Shown one piece after another: positions 10,617 to 22,800 of a stretch of 64,000 nucleotides of DNA; positions within the stretch are counted from its first letter, which is position 1; the number at the start of each line of letters is the position of its first letter. Source of the DNA: Andrena cerasifolii (taxonomy: Eukaryota; Arthropoda; Insecta; Hymenoptera; Andrenidae); contig NC_135121.1 of assembly GCF_050908995.1 (NCBI RefSeq), forward strand, positions 8,494,001 through 8,558,000, given 5' to 3'. A program made the position numbers and the translations under genes. The notes below the pieces were generated by a model that worked only from the letters and a program-made list of their open reading frames with translations, did not search any database and had not been told where the DNA came from.

Positions 10617-12882
10617 TTAGCAGCGATGCCAGCGGATACGAGCGTGTTAGTGAGACTCCGTGTGTCAGGCAGGCAGCCTGTAGCACACGCTCACCCCCTT
10701 TCCACCCCATGGCTTCTGTTGCACGCCGGTTGCAATTAAACGGCACGGATGCTGCCGGAATAAAAGTCGAGTGGCTCGGCTAATTAACGACGCCGAGGTG
10801 TTGAAATCGAGTAGCAGTATTTCACCTGAAGCTTCGCGAGCGTGTCGCTAAAGGCGTTGAAACGAGCCACGGGAAGAAAAAACGGACGCCACTCGTCCGT
10901 ACGGACTCCTCGGACACGGGGAACTAATAGGGCGGGGTGAGAAACACGCCGGCGAGCAGATAAGCGGAGAGGCGAGACCCATCCAACCTGGCATAATAAT
11001 TTGTGCGCGACTCCTCGTCGCCGATGGACACCGTGGAAGAAGGAAGATCCGGGGCTGGAAGTCTCAATTACCGAAAGAGTCGACCCGACAAGGCGTCGCG
11101 GGCGCGATAGAACGAAGAGAAAAGGACGCTGTAGATGTTGGCGCGAAGTCACCTGTATCGAATTGCAAATTACGACCGCAGGTACCGTTTCTAATAAGAT
11201 ACTCGATTTATCGATATGGGCGAGGCTGCGGCGTCGGCCGGGGCGTGCATTCGTACAATACGGCGTAGTAAAATAATAATAAAACGGATGGAAAGCGGAC
11301 GGAGCCGCGCACCGTTATTTCTGAAAAGGAACGACGACCGTCGATAATATTTTTCCAGGCGGTGTCCGAGCTCGGGGAACACGATTGTCCGTGGAGTTTC
11401 CGCGGTGCCTCGCGAGCGGAGAAAGGAAACCACGGACACGAACGCCGCGGCGCGGGGATGGGTAGGGAAAAAAGGACGGAACAACGGGGATCATTGTACC
11501 CGTGGATCGAACGCGACGGATTCCGTGTACGATGGAATGTAACGCCGTAATAACACGGCGAGCGTACCGGTAATATCGGCGGTGGTATACGCGAGGGCCT
11601 CTTGTAAGACGATGTAAACGCATCAAGTGCCGCGGGTACGTTCTAATAGATATAGGTACCTCCACTCCGGCATTCCCCTTAGCAATGAGCGTCGAACATA
11701 CTTTAGCCGAACGTCGAACAGGACTCGAATGACTATTCGATGTCGGTGCCCAGTACTCGCGCGGCGAGTCTCCCGTTGTATACACGCTGAAAGGCCCCGC
11801 AGGCACTTACTTCTTGAAAACGTTGTTCCTGTCTGTTGCGCGTTTGAAGAATACGCTGGAATCCCTTTAGACTCTCCATGCCGGATTGTGCGGACGAGAG
11901 GTAACGCGTCCAGGGAACTGTTACTGGCGCGACGAGTGGCTACACCGTTTTCCCGAAGATTTTGAAAGAGAAACGCGGTAATTATCCGCGTGGGTTGATG
12001 GCGCGTTTAAAGGCCGGCCGGAGTTTCGCTCTATTTTCAGTTTGTCTCGAGGATCCACCCGACTCCGGTTTTTCCAGCTCGCTCCGCCGCGTGCATAGTC
12101 TATCCTTCGCCTCTTCACCTTCGCCGTCCATTGTAGTCGAGGACGGCGCGGTGCGCGCATTGTGCCCGGACACAATAATAATTGCGCTAATGATCGCGCT
12201 CGAAAAGCGCTTCGTAATCGGTGGGTAGGGCCCTTTCAGCCTCTTTAGTCATCCTTTAAAGTACCCACGAGAGAGCGCTAGAACTTGCACGCCGCGGTCG
12301 GATCCGTTGAAAAAGTGCAAGTTGCAATCCGTAATAAACGACTCCGGAGCGCCTCGGTGCACCGTCTCTGTACCAAGGAACCCTGCGCCGCGCCACCGTC
12401 CGGGCAGGTACTCGTAAACCATCAAAACTACAATGCCCGATAGGAGGGGAGGGGAGAGAAAAAAAGCTGATCCACCTCTGTCGATCAATTCCGCCGACTC
12501 GCAGTTCGACAGGGAGAACAATTAGAGGACGAATTACCGAGCAAACAAAAAAGAACGAATCAATCCAGACGCAGACGAAATTAAAAGGGGTTGGGGAGGG
12601 GTTAATGAAAGAACGGGCAGAATGAAAGAGACGGAGGCAGGAGAGGCAGCGACCTCCGTTGAACTCGTGCCCGTTGAACACAGGCCGGACGGGGCCGCGT
12701 ACACGTTTAAGGGATAACGTGGACACGCGTGTGAGAACGTACATTCCTAGGACGGGCGCGCGTTAACGTACATAGGAAAGCGGGTAGGATACGCCACGCG
12801 GGGGCACTCTCTTCATTTCCAGGCTGTCACGAGCAGAAGAAGATTCGGCCTGCGTTTGACAGCCCCAGGGTCTGGGTTGGGT

Positions 12883-12908
12883 GCTGCTGCTGCTGCTGCT
12901 GCTGCTGC
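12883..12908. repeat. (GCT)8 microsatellite
   Basis: Eight uninterrupted GCT units (12883-12906), followed by imperfect GCC/GCT units. The minus strand would encode poly-alanine or poly-serine in an open frame, but nothing else there looks coding. Confidence 0.9.
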
Positions 12909-12957
12909 CGCTGCCGGGGCTGGGCCGTAGGTTGGGAGAACTCCGTGCAGGGGCACG

Positions 12958-13262
12958 CTCGAGGTGGATGTGGATGTGGAGGAGCCAGAGAATGAGAAAG
13001 AGAGCGAAGGAGAGAGAGAAGACGGGACAGAGAGAGGAAGTTGGCGTGTGCCCATGTGCCGGTACCAACGATTGTACCGTGCTACATCGAGAGAAACCAC
13101 CCTTCTCCCTCATCCTGACCCCCTCCACAGCCTCTATTCCATATAGCTCCGACTCACCCTCCGCTAGCACACTTTCAAGCTATATTCGTCTCTTCCACGA
13201 TCTTTTTTTCCCAGTCTCATCCGCTTCTCCGTGTATATTTCCCCGTCCTCCTCTTTGTCCCC
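12958..13262. repeat. Purine tract then pyrimidine tract
   Basis: G/A-rich from about 12958 to 13050, including a GGATGTGGATGTGGAGGAG repeat, then C/T-rich from about 13089 to 13262 on the same strand. Confidence 0.6.
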
Positions 13263-13984
13263 CGATGACGCAGCCGGCGGAGCCCTACCCCTTCGCGAAA
13301 TTCTGTGTTTTAATTATTCCACCGTGTTTACTTTGTCCTTTGAGGAGCGTCGCTCGAGCAACCTTCCGAGGTGTATGGAACGCAGCCGTTCACGCGGAAC
13401 AGCCTCCAAAAGTGCCCGAGCAGCGATCTCGAGGACGAATATCGATACGATAGCGGCCGCGCGCAAGAAGGTCGCGGAACGATTTAAAAGAAAAACGGCC
13501 CGCTGCAAGGATCTCGACGTCGTGGGAAGAGGCAAGGTTACCTGGCCATTGCGCGCACCCGGCGCAACGGCCGGGTGACGGACTATCGTCGCACGGATTT
13601 TCATATTTCGGGAAATATCGTGCGGCGAGAGGAGGCAATACCTCTGTCGCGTCTGCGGAAATAAAGAGGCCGAGAGAGGCAGTCGATAGCGCTGGCGTGG
13701 GAGCGGAAGGAAGAGCCGAAATTCGGCGTGGCAGCGGTGTACGGAACGGGCGACGCTATAGCCAGAGAAGCACGTATGGAACAGAAACGGGGAACGCAGA
13801 TGCAACGACGGCTGCTGTTTAATATCGGAGCCGCACATGGGCACGCTCCGAGACACATTTCAGTAATATTGCAGCCAGCGCCAGCCACCGAAGCGAGAGC
13901 GGAGTCGCGCGACTCCCAGTCACACACGCTTTACATATCTCTCGGCGCATTAATATATTCAACACATATGAATATTGCAGAGCG

Positions 13985-14200
13985 CCGGAGGAACGGAAGA
14001 AACAAGATAGATACCGAAAGGCGGAGGACAGAGGGAGAGGGAGAAACGGTGTACTCTCGCGAGCTAAACCATTGTGCCTATCTTCGACTTCATGAAATCT
14101 GCAGTTCTACCTCTCTCCCTCCTGCTCTCGTGGCTATCACTGTGTTATGTATGACTCCACCTCTTGCCCCTCTCTCGCTCCACCGCTATCTCTCATTGTT
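13985..14200. repeat. Purine tract then pyrimidine tract
   Basis: G/A-rich from about 13985 to 14049, ending in an AGGGAGAGGGAGAAA run, then C/T-rich from about 14107 to 14200. Confidence 0.55.
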
Positions 14201-15259
14201 CCGCGACAGAGCTTTGTGCTTTGTGCCTCCCGCAACTCCGGAACTATTTCCGTGCCTTTGAGTAAGGAACTAATGAATACGGACCGCGGATAGCGCGGCA
14301 CGCCTCTGTATATCCCGCGACGTGTATCACGTTTATCGGCCTGTCGCCTTCCTTCTTCGTCTCCTTACTTCCTCCGCACACCCCCTTCTTTTCCCCGTTT
14401 TAACTCGCCGTTTCGTTCACGTGACACCTCGATTGTTCCGACGTCCACCGACCCGCCGCTTCCCTATCTCTTTTCCTGGGTCTTTAATCCTTCTACAATT
14501 TCGGTTCTCGCTTCGATGCCTACCTCTGCACCCCTCAGTCGCGCGATGTGTACCCAACGTGAACTCGAGGGAGCAGGTTACAGAGGCGCCCGCGCGAAAA
14601 GGTGTGTCCTGCGTGAAAAGAAGATTTATGCCTGCATTCCTTCTTTTTATGCGACACGGTTATGCGCCTGACTCCTTTCCGGCATCGCGTAAATTTTCGT
14701 CGTTTCCATCACTTTTCCACGCGCCCCTCTGCCTGCTCGGTTCTTCTGTATAGCTATATCTTGCTCGCTGCGAGTGCATATTACCGTCGTGGCCGTGTTC
14801 GCCGTGCAGTTTCGAGACGTTCTCGGTCGAGGTGTTTTCTGCCTCCATGGGAACCAATTACCCTCCCACCCTCTCGCGAGAATGGCCGCCCCTCTGGGCG
14901 ATGGTCGTCGGTATGCGACTCGCCGGTGTTCCTGTTGCTGAGTGACTGCGTGCACGCGTGACTACGTGAGTGCACGCGTCGCGACCCATTCTTATGCTCC
15001 GTGCGACCGTGGACGTGTGGGCGGGCGAGCTGCGTCTCGAAACGTGCGAATTATGAAAGGTACGGATGGTCCCTCGGTTATCGATCAAAATTCCCAAGAA
15101 ATGGGTACGCTCTCGGCGAGGAGCTCCGAAAATCTCGCATCGGCGTACCATTCGGACTGCGAATCTTCCCGTACAGTCGCCCGTGTACATTGGCGCATAC
15201 CTACCTACGTATGTATACGCGGTATGGACGTGTGTCCGGTTGCTCCGCGAGCCAGGCTC

Positions 15260-15600
15260 CGCAGGAAACGAGAGGAAGGCGAGACAGGGGCGAGAGGAAG
15301 AAAGAGGGCCAGGGGAGAGTGGACGAAGCCGAGAGAGACGAGCACCGGTGATGGATCGTCCAATCAGTGCCGCGAGATGGAGCACGGGAGAAACGGAAAG
15401 GGAAGAAGAGGGAACGAAAGAGGGAGAGAATCTTCTCCACCTATGGCATGGTGCGCCGCGGACGAAGAGAGGAGAGGAGAGAGGTCATGGTCGGGTCGGT
15501 CTCCTGCTAATCGAAGAACACGAGGTGGCCCTGTGCGGCCGCACCAGAGGAACCCTGCCTCCTCCGTCCTCTCCTTCGTTTCTTCGCTGCACGCCAGAAA
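15260..15600. repeat. Purine tract then pyrimidine tract
   Basis: A long G/A-rich stretch, about 15260-15495 with short interruptions, is followed by a C/T-rich stretch at about 15555-15590. Confidence 0.55.
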
Positions 15601-16217
15601 CACAACTATTGTATAACCCGGCGAATTCCCTTCCGCAACAACGACGACTGCGACGATCAACCCACGACGTACGTAGACACATGCGCATAGGTACCTACTA
15701 GCGCGTTTCCTATCAGAAAAGTTTCATCTTCGTAGGAAGTATCAGGCCCAGGGGTTTGGAAACTGCGCCCGGAATATTCTGCGGCCTCCACCACTCGCGG
15801 AGGCGTAGAAACATCGCCGCGTTTTCAGCCCGCAATTAGAACAGTGGAAGTCCCCTTTTAAGGTCAGCCAATTACCCAGGGTCGCATCGATCGCGGAACG
15901 AGACAGCGTTCCACGGTTTCCACGACGAATCGCGACGTGCCGGTTAGAACGGGTGTAGAGAACTGCGGTCGGGAGGGTTGAACCGAAGGGGTCGCGGCCC
16001 GTGAGCTTGAACATCGTTCAAACCACTGTGCACAATAGCGGAGGGGTACCGCGTTGCGAAGAGATTCTCCTGGAAGCGGAACGAGTGTTTGCACGCGAAA
16101 CCAGGGCTGGATGCAGTAGCGTAGCTCCGAAAAGCTTCGACGAACTCTACACACCGCGAACAAAACAGATTTCATTTATTCGCATTCGTGTTTCGTTCAT
16201 TGAACGCAACTTCAAAG

Positions 16218-16969
16218 TAGTGCTGTATAAAGCTCGAGTCTTCAAAGCTTTAAGCCTTAACCTTAATGACTCAGCCTTTAAGGCTAATATCGTACGAAGC
16301 TCGAGCTCTCGAAGTTCCAGGTTCAAGCATTGAGGCTCAAGCCTCGAAGCTGAAGGCTCTTGTGTTTAATAGTAATGAAGTTAACTCCAAGTCCTTGATA
16401 TTATATCTTATTTTGTGCAACTACTGTTGTAAAACGTTAAAATTAAACACAGAGAAAGATGCTTTTTGATGCTTCCACCAAAAAGTACAAAACTATACAA
16501 TAGTATTTTTTTGTAAGTGTAGTCATTTGTAACAAAACTCTTTGATAAAATTATGATAAAACACAAAAAGAACAACGCAATCACTAGAATATAAATTTCA
16601 GTATATTATCTGGTCTTCTTATAACATGTGTAGCGTTCCTGCTCACTACATTCTTGGTTTGAACGTTTCTCAACATAAAATTAATTGATCATTGTCGTAC
16701 AACACCAGTGTACCGACTGAGCTAACCGAGCAGATTATAAAGGCGATTTAACCGATTTTGTTTCAATCGTCAAGGGAACCGAAGTACAGTGCGCTGACGA
16801 TAACATATTCGCTTCACTACTTACAATTTATACGACTCGAGCCTTCGAGCTTGAAGACTCGGGCTTTAAAGGCTAGAGCTCTCACGGCTACAGGGTTCGA
16901 GCCTTTAGAGTTTGAACCGCGACTCGAGCTCTTGAAGCTCACGGCTCGAAGCTCATTTTAACAGCACTA
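16218..16969. mobile_element. hAT-type element with 8-bp duplication CTTCAAAG
   Basis: The direct repeat CTTCAAAG flanks the element exactly (16210-16217 and 16970-16977). The ends are inverted repeats TAGTGCTGT (16218-16226) and ACAGCACTA (16961-16969). An 8-bp duplication with TAG/CAG-starting ends is the hAT signature. Both subterminal regions (about 16230-16360 and 16815-16955) are dense arrays of short AAGCTCGAG, GGCTCGAG and CCTTTAAGG motifs in both orientations, which give the element strong self-complementarity. The centre is AT-rich, has no transposase frame and carries a tRNA-like pol III box pair. It is a non-autonomous copy of 752 bp. Confidence 0.88.
16640..16732 (-). other. tRNA-like pol III A/B box relic inside the hAT element
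   Basis: On the minus strand the sequence GCTCGGTTAGCTCAGTCGGT contains a perfect A-box match (TAGCTCAGTCG, 16714-16724). GTTCAAACC (16656-16664) matches the B-box consensus GWTCRANNC. The outer 5-nt TGCTC/GAGCA can pair. However, the T-stem and most of the acceptor stem do not pair, and the D-stem partner is mutated. It is therefore not a functional tRNA. It may be a decayed tRNA-derived SINE captured by the element, or a coincidence. Confidence 0.3.
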
Positions 16970-17991
16970 CTTCAAAGACGCTGAACAAAGCCGAAGATAA
17001 ACATCGATTCGAAGGGAGTTACGAAACAGTGGCAATGTTCTTAACGTTATTACTTCAGGCGATTCGACAGGCATTCAGGACCGTGCAAAAAGGACTAAAA
17101 AAACCCACTTGCTATCGGACGGAAACGACTACGCCACTGGCCGTGGAGAACACACTGAAAGAGGGAAAGAGGGTGGAGAGAGGGCGGCTAACAATGGCCG
17201 CCAACCAAAACATCCGATAAATCTAACCGGCCTGGACCTCAAGCCCCGAGGGGTTTTAAACTCTCTCACCCCCGAACACCGCCGACGCGGGCGCAACCCT
17301 TACATTACGCTACACTCGCCGGAAAAGGGAGCCATGCCGTGTGCCATTGCAGCGTGGCGGCACGGAGGGTGGCGAAGGAGGAGAGGGTTAGCCTAGAGCA
17401 GTGGTTCCGCGTGAGAAGAAGGGTGTGGGGTGATATGCGAGCCACGAAAAACCAAACGGAGAGAAATCCCGCCGGCTCACCCCTTTCGCCCCGGACGTTC
17501 CTCCCTCGAGTCCCTTATATGTGCCTCCCTGACGCTCTCCTAGCGTCGAAACCGTAACGAGATCTGCCGCGAGTGAGCGTTCAAGTAGCCTTTCGGCGGA
17601 ATTTCGACGAATTTGTTCGGCGGTCGCGTTGATAATTTATTTCGTCGCAGCCCCCGCGCAACACTCGACACCGAAATTCCACGACGAGGGGCGACACACG
17701 GCCGGTTCTTTCTCGGCCGTTGCCGAATTTATTTCGGAGCTGGGCGAAATTTAAGCGACACTTAAGTTCCCCGGCGACGCGTGACCCAATTTCACTATCC
17801 CCGACAACTCGATAAACGTCTGTTTGGATAAACAGCCGAAAAGAAAAACGAAAGGAGAGACGGACGCGATCGCGCAACCTCGTCCCCCGTCGAAATCCCT
17901 CGCGGAGTCTATTTTCTCGCGGTCCAGAACGACACGAACCCGGAGATCGTGGAATTCCTATCACCGCGGAGATAAACAGAGCGACCAGGAT

Positions 17992-17999
17992 TGACGTCA
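17992..17999. promoter_or_regulatory. CRE-like TGACGTCA site
   Basis: Perfect 8-bp palindrome TGACGTCA, the binding site of CREB/ATF bZIP factors. There is no transcription start or gene nearby to support function. Confidence 0.3.
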
Positions 18000-18260
18000 G
18001 GGATCTGGTTCCCGCCAAAGTGGCGAGGAAAAAATCTTCGACCGTGGGAGGGGCAGGAAACGAATCAGAACGAGGTCACGGGACGAGCTTGTCGGTGTCT
18101 GAACATTCCCGCTCGACGAACCGAGAATTCATCGGGGTCTGTTAGCGGAATGGAAGGAAAGTGGCCAAATTCGCATCAGAGGGAAACGCAAACGCGCCAA
18201 TGCCCTCGTCGACGCGGAAATCCGATTCTCGGTCGCGACAGTCCACGTATCGAGAGTTAA

Positions 18261-18400
18261 GGGGTTAGGCCACCTTGGACGGAGCAAAATTGCAGTCATT
18301 TTCAGCATTTTTTTTTTAGGAAGATAATGAAATAAACAGAAAATTTAATACGAAGCCTGTCTAATCCGCCTGTATAATCAGCAGTTTCATCTAGGATCTC
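18261..18400. mobile_element. Possible lone TTAA-type transposon end
   Basis: TTAA (18257-18260) is followed by GGGGTTAGGCCACCTTGG and about 100 bp of AT-richer sequence. This resembles the GG-starting ends of the other TTAA elements here, but no matching opposite end was found. Weak call. Confidence 0.3.
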
Positions 18401-19848
18401 CTCTCGCGGCTGTTCGAGCGGCGAACCACGTTTTCTCGTTTGAAGAATGTCGATAGCTCTTAAACTACGCGCACTGAACGCACGCGTGCACCGTCGTCGT
18501 CACGGGTTTTCAGCGGCCGCCGACGTTCTTCACGCTCCTGGAGCGACGACTCGAAGTATGCGCGAAGAGTTTCAACGAGACTTTACCGTGAAACTTTTCC
18601 ATTAGTTTCGACCGCGGTAAGTCTATTCCACTGTTCTATTCTTAGCAGTTCTTTTCAGAGTTTAAATACCTTTGTAGAGAATCCCGTGGAATTATGGAGA
18701 TTAAAGTTTCGGCGGGAAAATTCCGAACAAAGGGAGGAGCGCGTAAATCGGGAACGGGTCGTTGCGGGGCTGGCCCTATTAACGAACTGCTAGGAAATAG
18801 TCATTATTAATAACTGGACGTATCCTGCAACAAAATTTATCCCGCGCTTCCTGCCGGTCGTTTAATTCAGTCACCGATATCGGTGTTACATTCAAAAACG
18901 TGTTGCGCGGCGGTGGGGGGCAGACGCGGCCGCAGAGAGACCCGTCGAGGGGAAAGATTATGAATGCATAAATCAAAAATTAGCATTAACGATTCATTAT
19001 TAACAGTCGGGCTGCGCGGTCGAGATAAAATTTATCCACCCCGGTTTCCGTATTTCGATTAATTAATGCGGCTCGCGGCCGTTTTTAAAAACAGTATTAA
19101 CGCGCCGCCACGCGGAACCGACTGACGATTTAACAAATGGAAACTGTATCGGAACGAAGGGACAAAAAGGGAAGAGAATACGGGAGATGTTCAGGTAGAT
19201 AGAGAAGAATTGCGCGAAACGCTTTCTGGTTCCTTTCAACAGTGCGTTGCCGATGTGAGGATCGCAAAATTTCAAGATTCAACTGCACTTTTCTTTGGAA
19301 GATGAATGACCCAGTTGCACGCGTAAGGAATGAGACACCGTTACATGCGACTACTCATTAACGAAACGTGTTTCCACTTCTGACCCTCTTCTCACGAGTG
19401 CAACACCCTGCCAACTACATAAGTGGTTCAACAGTGCCCTTTCCGTGCCTCAGACTGTCTTGCTCAACCGTATCATTGCATCATTACCGTTACTACCTCT
19501 ACTCTCTGCCTAGCAACCCTTACTGTATCCGAGATTAAACTTGCGATCGCGTCGAAGTCCAGAATTATCATCTCCCCTTATTTATTTACCCAGCGTCGTA
19601 TCCCACTGTGTTCGGCGCAACAAAGACGCGTTATTATTATTGAAAGAAAGGGCAGAAGGTGGGGGCGGAAAAAGAGAAAAGGAAGCGAAGGCTTTCTTCA
19701 GAGCGGAGCTCCGTGTCCGCTCCACCTTCTCTCTTCGCGGATCTGCCGGTGTTCTCGTCGCTCTGTACGTGGGCGGAAGGAAGAGGTCCAGATGAGAGAG
19801 GAGAGAACGAAGAGAGGGAGAGACAGGTTGGAGAGAGAGTAACTCGCG

Positions 19849-19863
19849 GCTGCCATGGTTACC
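19849..19863. promoter_or_regulatory. RFX X-box-like site 1
   Basis: GCTGCCATGGTTACC matches the two-half-site X-box form (RYYRCC-AT-GGYAAC type) bound by RFX factors, which control ciliary genes in animals. It lies 36 bp centre to centre from a second copy. Confidence 0.45.
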
Positions 19864-19884
19864 GTCGCATTCCCGCCTCGCCTC

Positions 19885-19898
19885 GTTGCCATGGAGAC
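19885..19898. promoter_or_regulatory. RFX X-box-like site 2
   Basis: GTTGCCATGGAGAC has a perfect left half-site and one mismatch in the right half. The close spacing to site 1 makes chance less likely, but I see no adjacent gene. Confidence 0.45.
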
Positions 19899-22800
19899 GC
19901 CTCTCATCTCTCTTTCACCTTCATTTGCCCTCTGTTCGTCTCCTTCGTCCTCCCAGCACTCGCGTCCCTTTCCCTCCGAGCCCGATGCCGATTCCCCTCT
20001 CTCTTACGCCCTCCCCCTCTGGCCCTCTGACCCGTCTCACCAGCGCGAGTCAGCTCGCCAAGCTTCTCTCTACCTCCGGCATTCGCTCATATTCCCTCCG
20101 TTCCTTCCAGCGAAGAGGAAGAGGGCAGAGAGAAAGCGGAACACCGCGATAGGGAGAAAGGAGGGAAGAGGCGGGCATGCGCGATACTCCTGTCTTCCAC
20201 GTCGAGGACGAGGGACTCCCGACGTCCCCCGGAATCGTTCGATTAGTTATCGACTGAAAGTGATTTACGTCCTCTTATCGGCGAGCTCCTTGGCGGCCGC
20301 GTAATTTAATTAAAGGAGAAATCGAAGATAGACAGCATCTAGCGATCGTTTCCGCGGGAATTAGACGGGCATAGGCGATGAAGTACCTACCCGGCCTGGC
20401 CGCTCGCGGGCCGCGTGCGTGCCCGCGAGAAGGAACAACGGGCGTTCTCACCTACGCGCATTCACAAGAGGATCCTACATCATCGAGCGTTCTGTGGAAG
20501 AAATCTACCCCTATCCAGTGTCTACTGCAAATCCATCCCCGTCACGTATTTCAAAACAGAGAATAATCACAGCATAACGCGCGATAGCGGAATAGATGGC
20601 GGGCGTGTACGCGCCGCGATAGACAGGCGGAGGTGTAAGCGGCTTGTTTTATAAGCCCCGATTCTGATTGGCCGTCGCGTCACCCGATATCAATATTTAT
20701 TCAACGCGGCGAATGCCCGAGGCACGATTAAAACTTGTTTATGCCGCGAACGATTGCGCTCCTCCCACCGGGGGCCTCGTATCGCGCGTGTGTACGCATA
20801 CACGCGTAGCCAAGAGTACGCGTATCGCGCCTCCCCCACTCTCCGTGGTTCCTCACCCCTTGATACTTGGATTTTCTCGTGCGATCCAGCGTCCGCCGAT
20901 CACCGTCGATTAATCCGCGCCGATCGACGGCCGCTAAACGAGAGGCAAGGCATCTACACGCACGCGACAGCGCCGACTCGCGAACCACGCTGGCGATTAA
21001 TGCGAGCGGTACGGCCGTTGAACAAGGCGAGGCGCGTCCCGTTTAATTAAGGATAACGTACGAGGAGCGGGCGAAATTCAACGGGAGATCGGTGCGAGCG
21101 TCGTGGAATGCGCGCGGGCAAAGAGCACGCTCCGCTCGCCCGACCCCCGGGCCATATTTCGCGAAGATATTCAATTTAGGAACGGCTGAAAGTTCCGACA
21201 GAGAGGCAAGCGAGAGAAGACAGAGAGTTTCGTTAGACTTACCGGGACTACCGAGGAAGACGGAAGAGTAAAGAACGCCACGACGCGCGTCGCTCGCCGC
21301 TCGCTGCGCGTCCGGCGGCGAACTCCATTCCCTACGCGGACACCATTTACCTGAAGCAAAGAAAAAAACAACGACACTTAAAATCACTGCCACGCATAAT
21401 CACACAATGAAAAAACTTCGCAGAATCGTACGAAGAACGTGGGGCAGGTCGGAGGGGTGGCGATCGAATTTGCATCGTAACGGAGTGAACGATGGCCCAG
21501 AAACCGAGCCCGGAGTGAATGAGGAGCGACTCCGAGGGTCGCCACTCGAGGGCTAATGAAATGCATAAATCGATGACAGAAAGGTAACCGGCCCGCGGTG
21601 TGTCCGCGTGCAAAAATAAACGGTACCGCGCGCAAAATTCCGCGCGGAACAGTTATTACGCTGACATGGGGCTACGTGTGCGAGCGAAAGAATGCAAAAA
21701 CGGCCGATACAAAGGAGCCAAAGAATTCGTGATCGTTTGCATCACGACTTCGACCGGGAGATCCTATCGCGTGCTGCTCCATATATATCCCGTTACTTCT
21801 TTCCTTCTTTTTCCCGGCTGACCAGGTTCCTGCTAGGTTCCCTGGCATGCGATCTCACCCCTGCCGCGTCTCCTCCGGTCCAAGAATGATCGTGCAATTA
21901 TAATAATTAGATAAACGCGCGAGGAGCTTGTTGCGCTAAGAGCAGCCACTCGCTCAAACTCGCGTTCGCCGCCTACCGTAACCTGCATAATGAACTCGCG
22001 GCGACGCGACGCGAGAGAATATGAACCCCGATCAGATTCCCAATTAAACGTCGCCGATCAACACACTCGGGCCGTAGGGTTCTTCTGGGACCATCTCCGC
22101 AGCATATTCTCTGACAGGGGTGATTTTGGAGCAGACAATTCTCCCGCTAGTAGGTACCAATTGCATGTGGCTTCGTTGCTGTTGCATATATTGCCGCGGA
22201 ATCTCCGAGCCGCAGCCACGACGAGAATTGACGCGACAGTGGTTCAGGGACAACGGAGGAACGTAATTGAGACGCTGGGGCCAGCGACGCGATTAACGCG
22301 GCAGCCAAGAGACTGATTTATAAGGCGGGCAGAAAGTACGGGACTCGTAGCCGAGGTATTGCAATTTTCCGGATGCGAAAATAGGAAAGGTATCTACTTT
22401 ATTTCCACGGAGATCCCGGCTGAATGAGGATACACGGTAAGAAAGGGTGGTGCCGGGGGATAAGGGTAAGCCGCGGAGCGAAGTAATTTCACACGAGAGA
22501 GAAGGGTCTTGCCGGGCCAGCGACGGATCCAAGCTCTATAGTCTTATCTTGGAAATATGGCGACCATCCCCCTGGCGAAAATTATATTCCTGGAAAGCTG
22601 AAGATTGCTTCGACGCTTCAGCGTCGTAGCAGGTGCCCCTCTGGATTCCATATTCCATTCGCGCGCGGCGTCCACTAGTCTTTTGCTCTCTGAGGAGATC
22701 TTAATTAATTACCAAGGACCATCTCGCCGGTGGTATCGATGGGAAAGCGTGTTTGCACGAGAAACATGCTCGAACGACGATTTAATAGCGCGGCACAGCC

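Larger units (their letters stand above)
10621..16209. other. 5.6 kb GC-rich region without a recognised gene
   Basis: Long CpG-rich stretch with many overlapping chance frames, such as 11315-11806 minus, 12881-13453 plus, 13314-13856 minus and 14942-15616 plus. All lack domains and are often antiparallel to another frame. It contains a CTG microsatellite and three purine/pyrimidine tract pairs (listed). No TIR-bounded transposon, tRNA or rRNA gene was seen. Confidence 0.5.
19645..20110. repeat. Purine tract then pyrimidine tract flanking two X-boxes
   Basis: G/A-rich from about 19645 to 19840 and C/T-rich from about 19895 to 20110, followed by another G/A run (20110-20170). The roughly 55-bp gap between the first two tracts holds both RFX-like sites. 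Confidence 0.6.

Noticed and set aside
12881..13453. 190-codon plus-strand frame with a leucine-rich start
   Set aside because: It begins in a CTG microsatellite, is low-complexity, overlaps open frames on the opposite strand and has no domain.
16230..16955. Short repeats suggesting a CRISPR array
   Set aside because: Units are 6-10 bp, irregularly spaced and in both orientations within a hAT element. No spacers or cas genes, and the DNA is eukaryotic.
17581..18018. Minus-strand frame whose first residues look like a signal peptide
   Set aside because: It starts at TTG, not ATG, the rest is arginine-rich without domains, and no promoter or splice context supports it.
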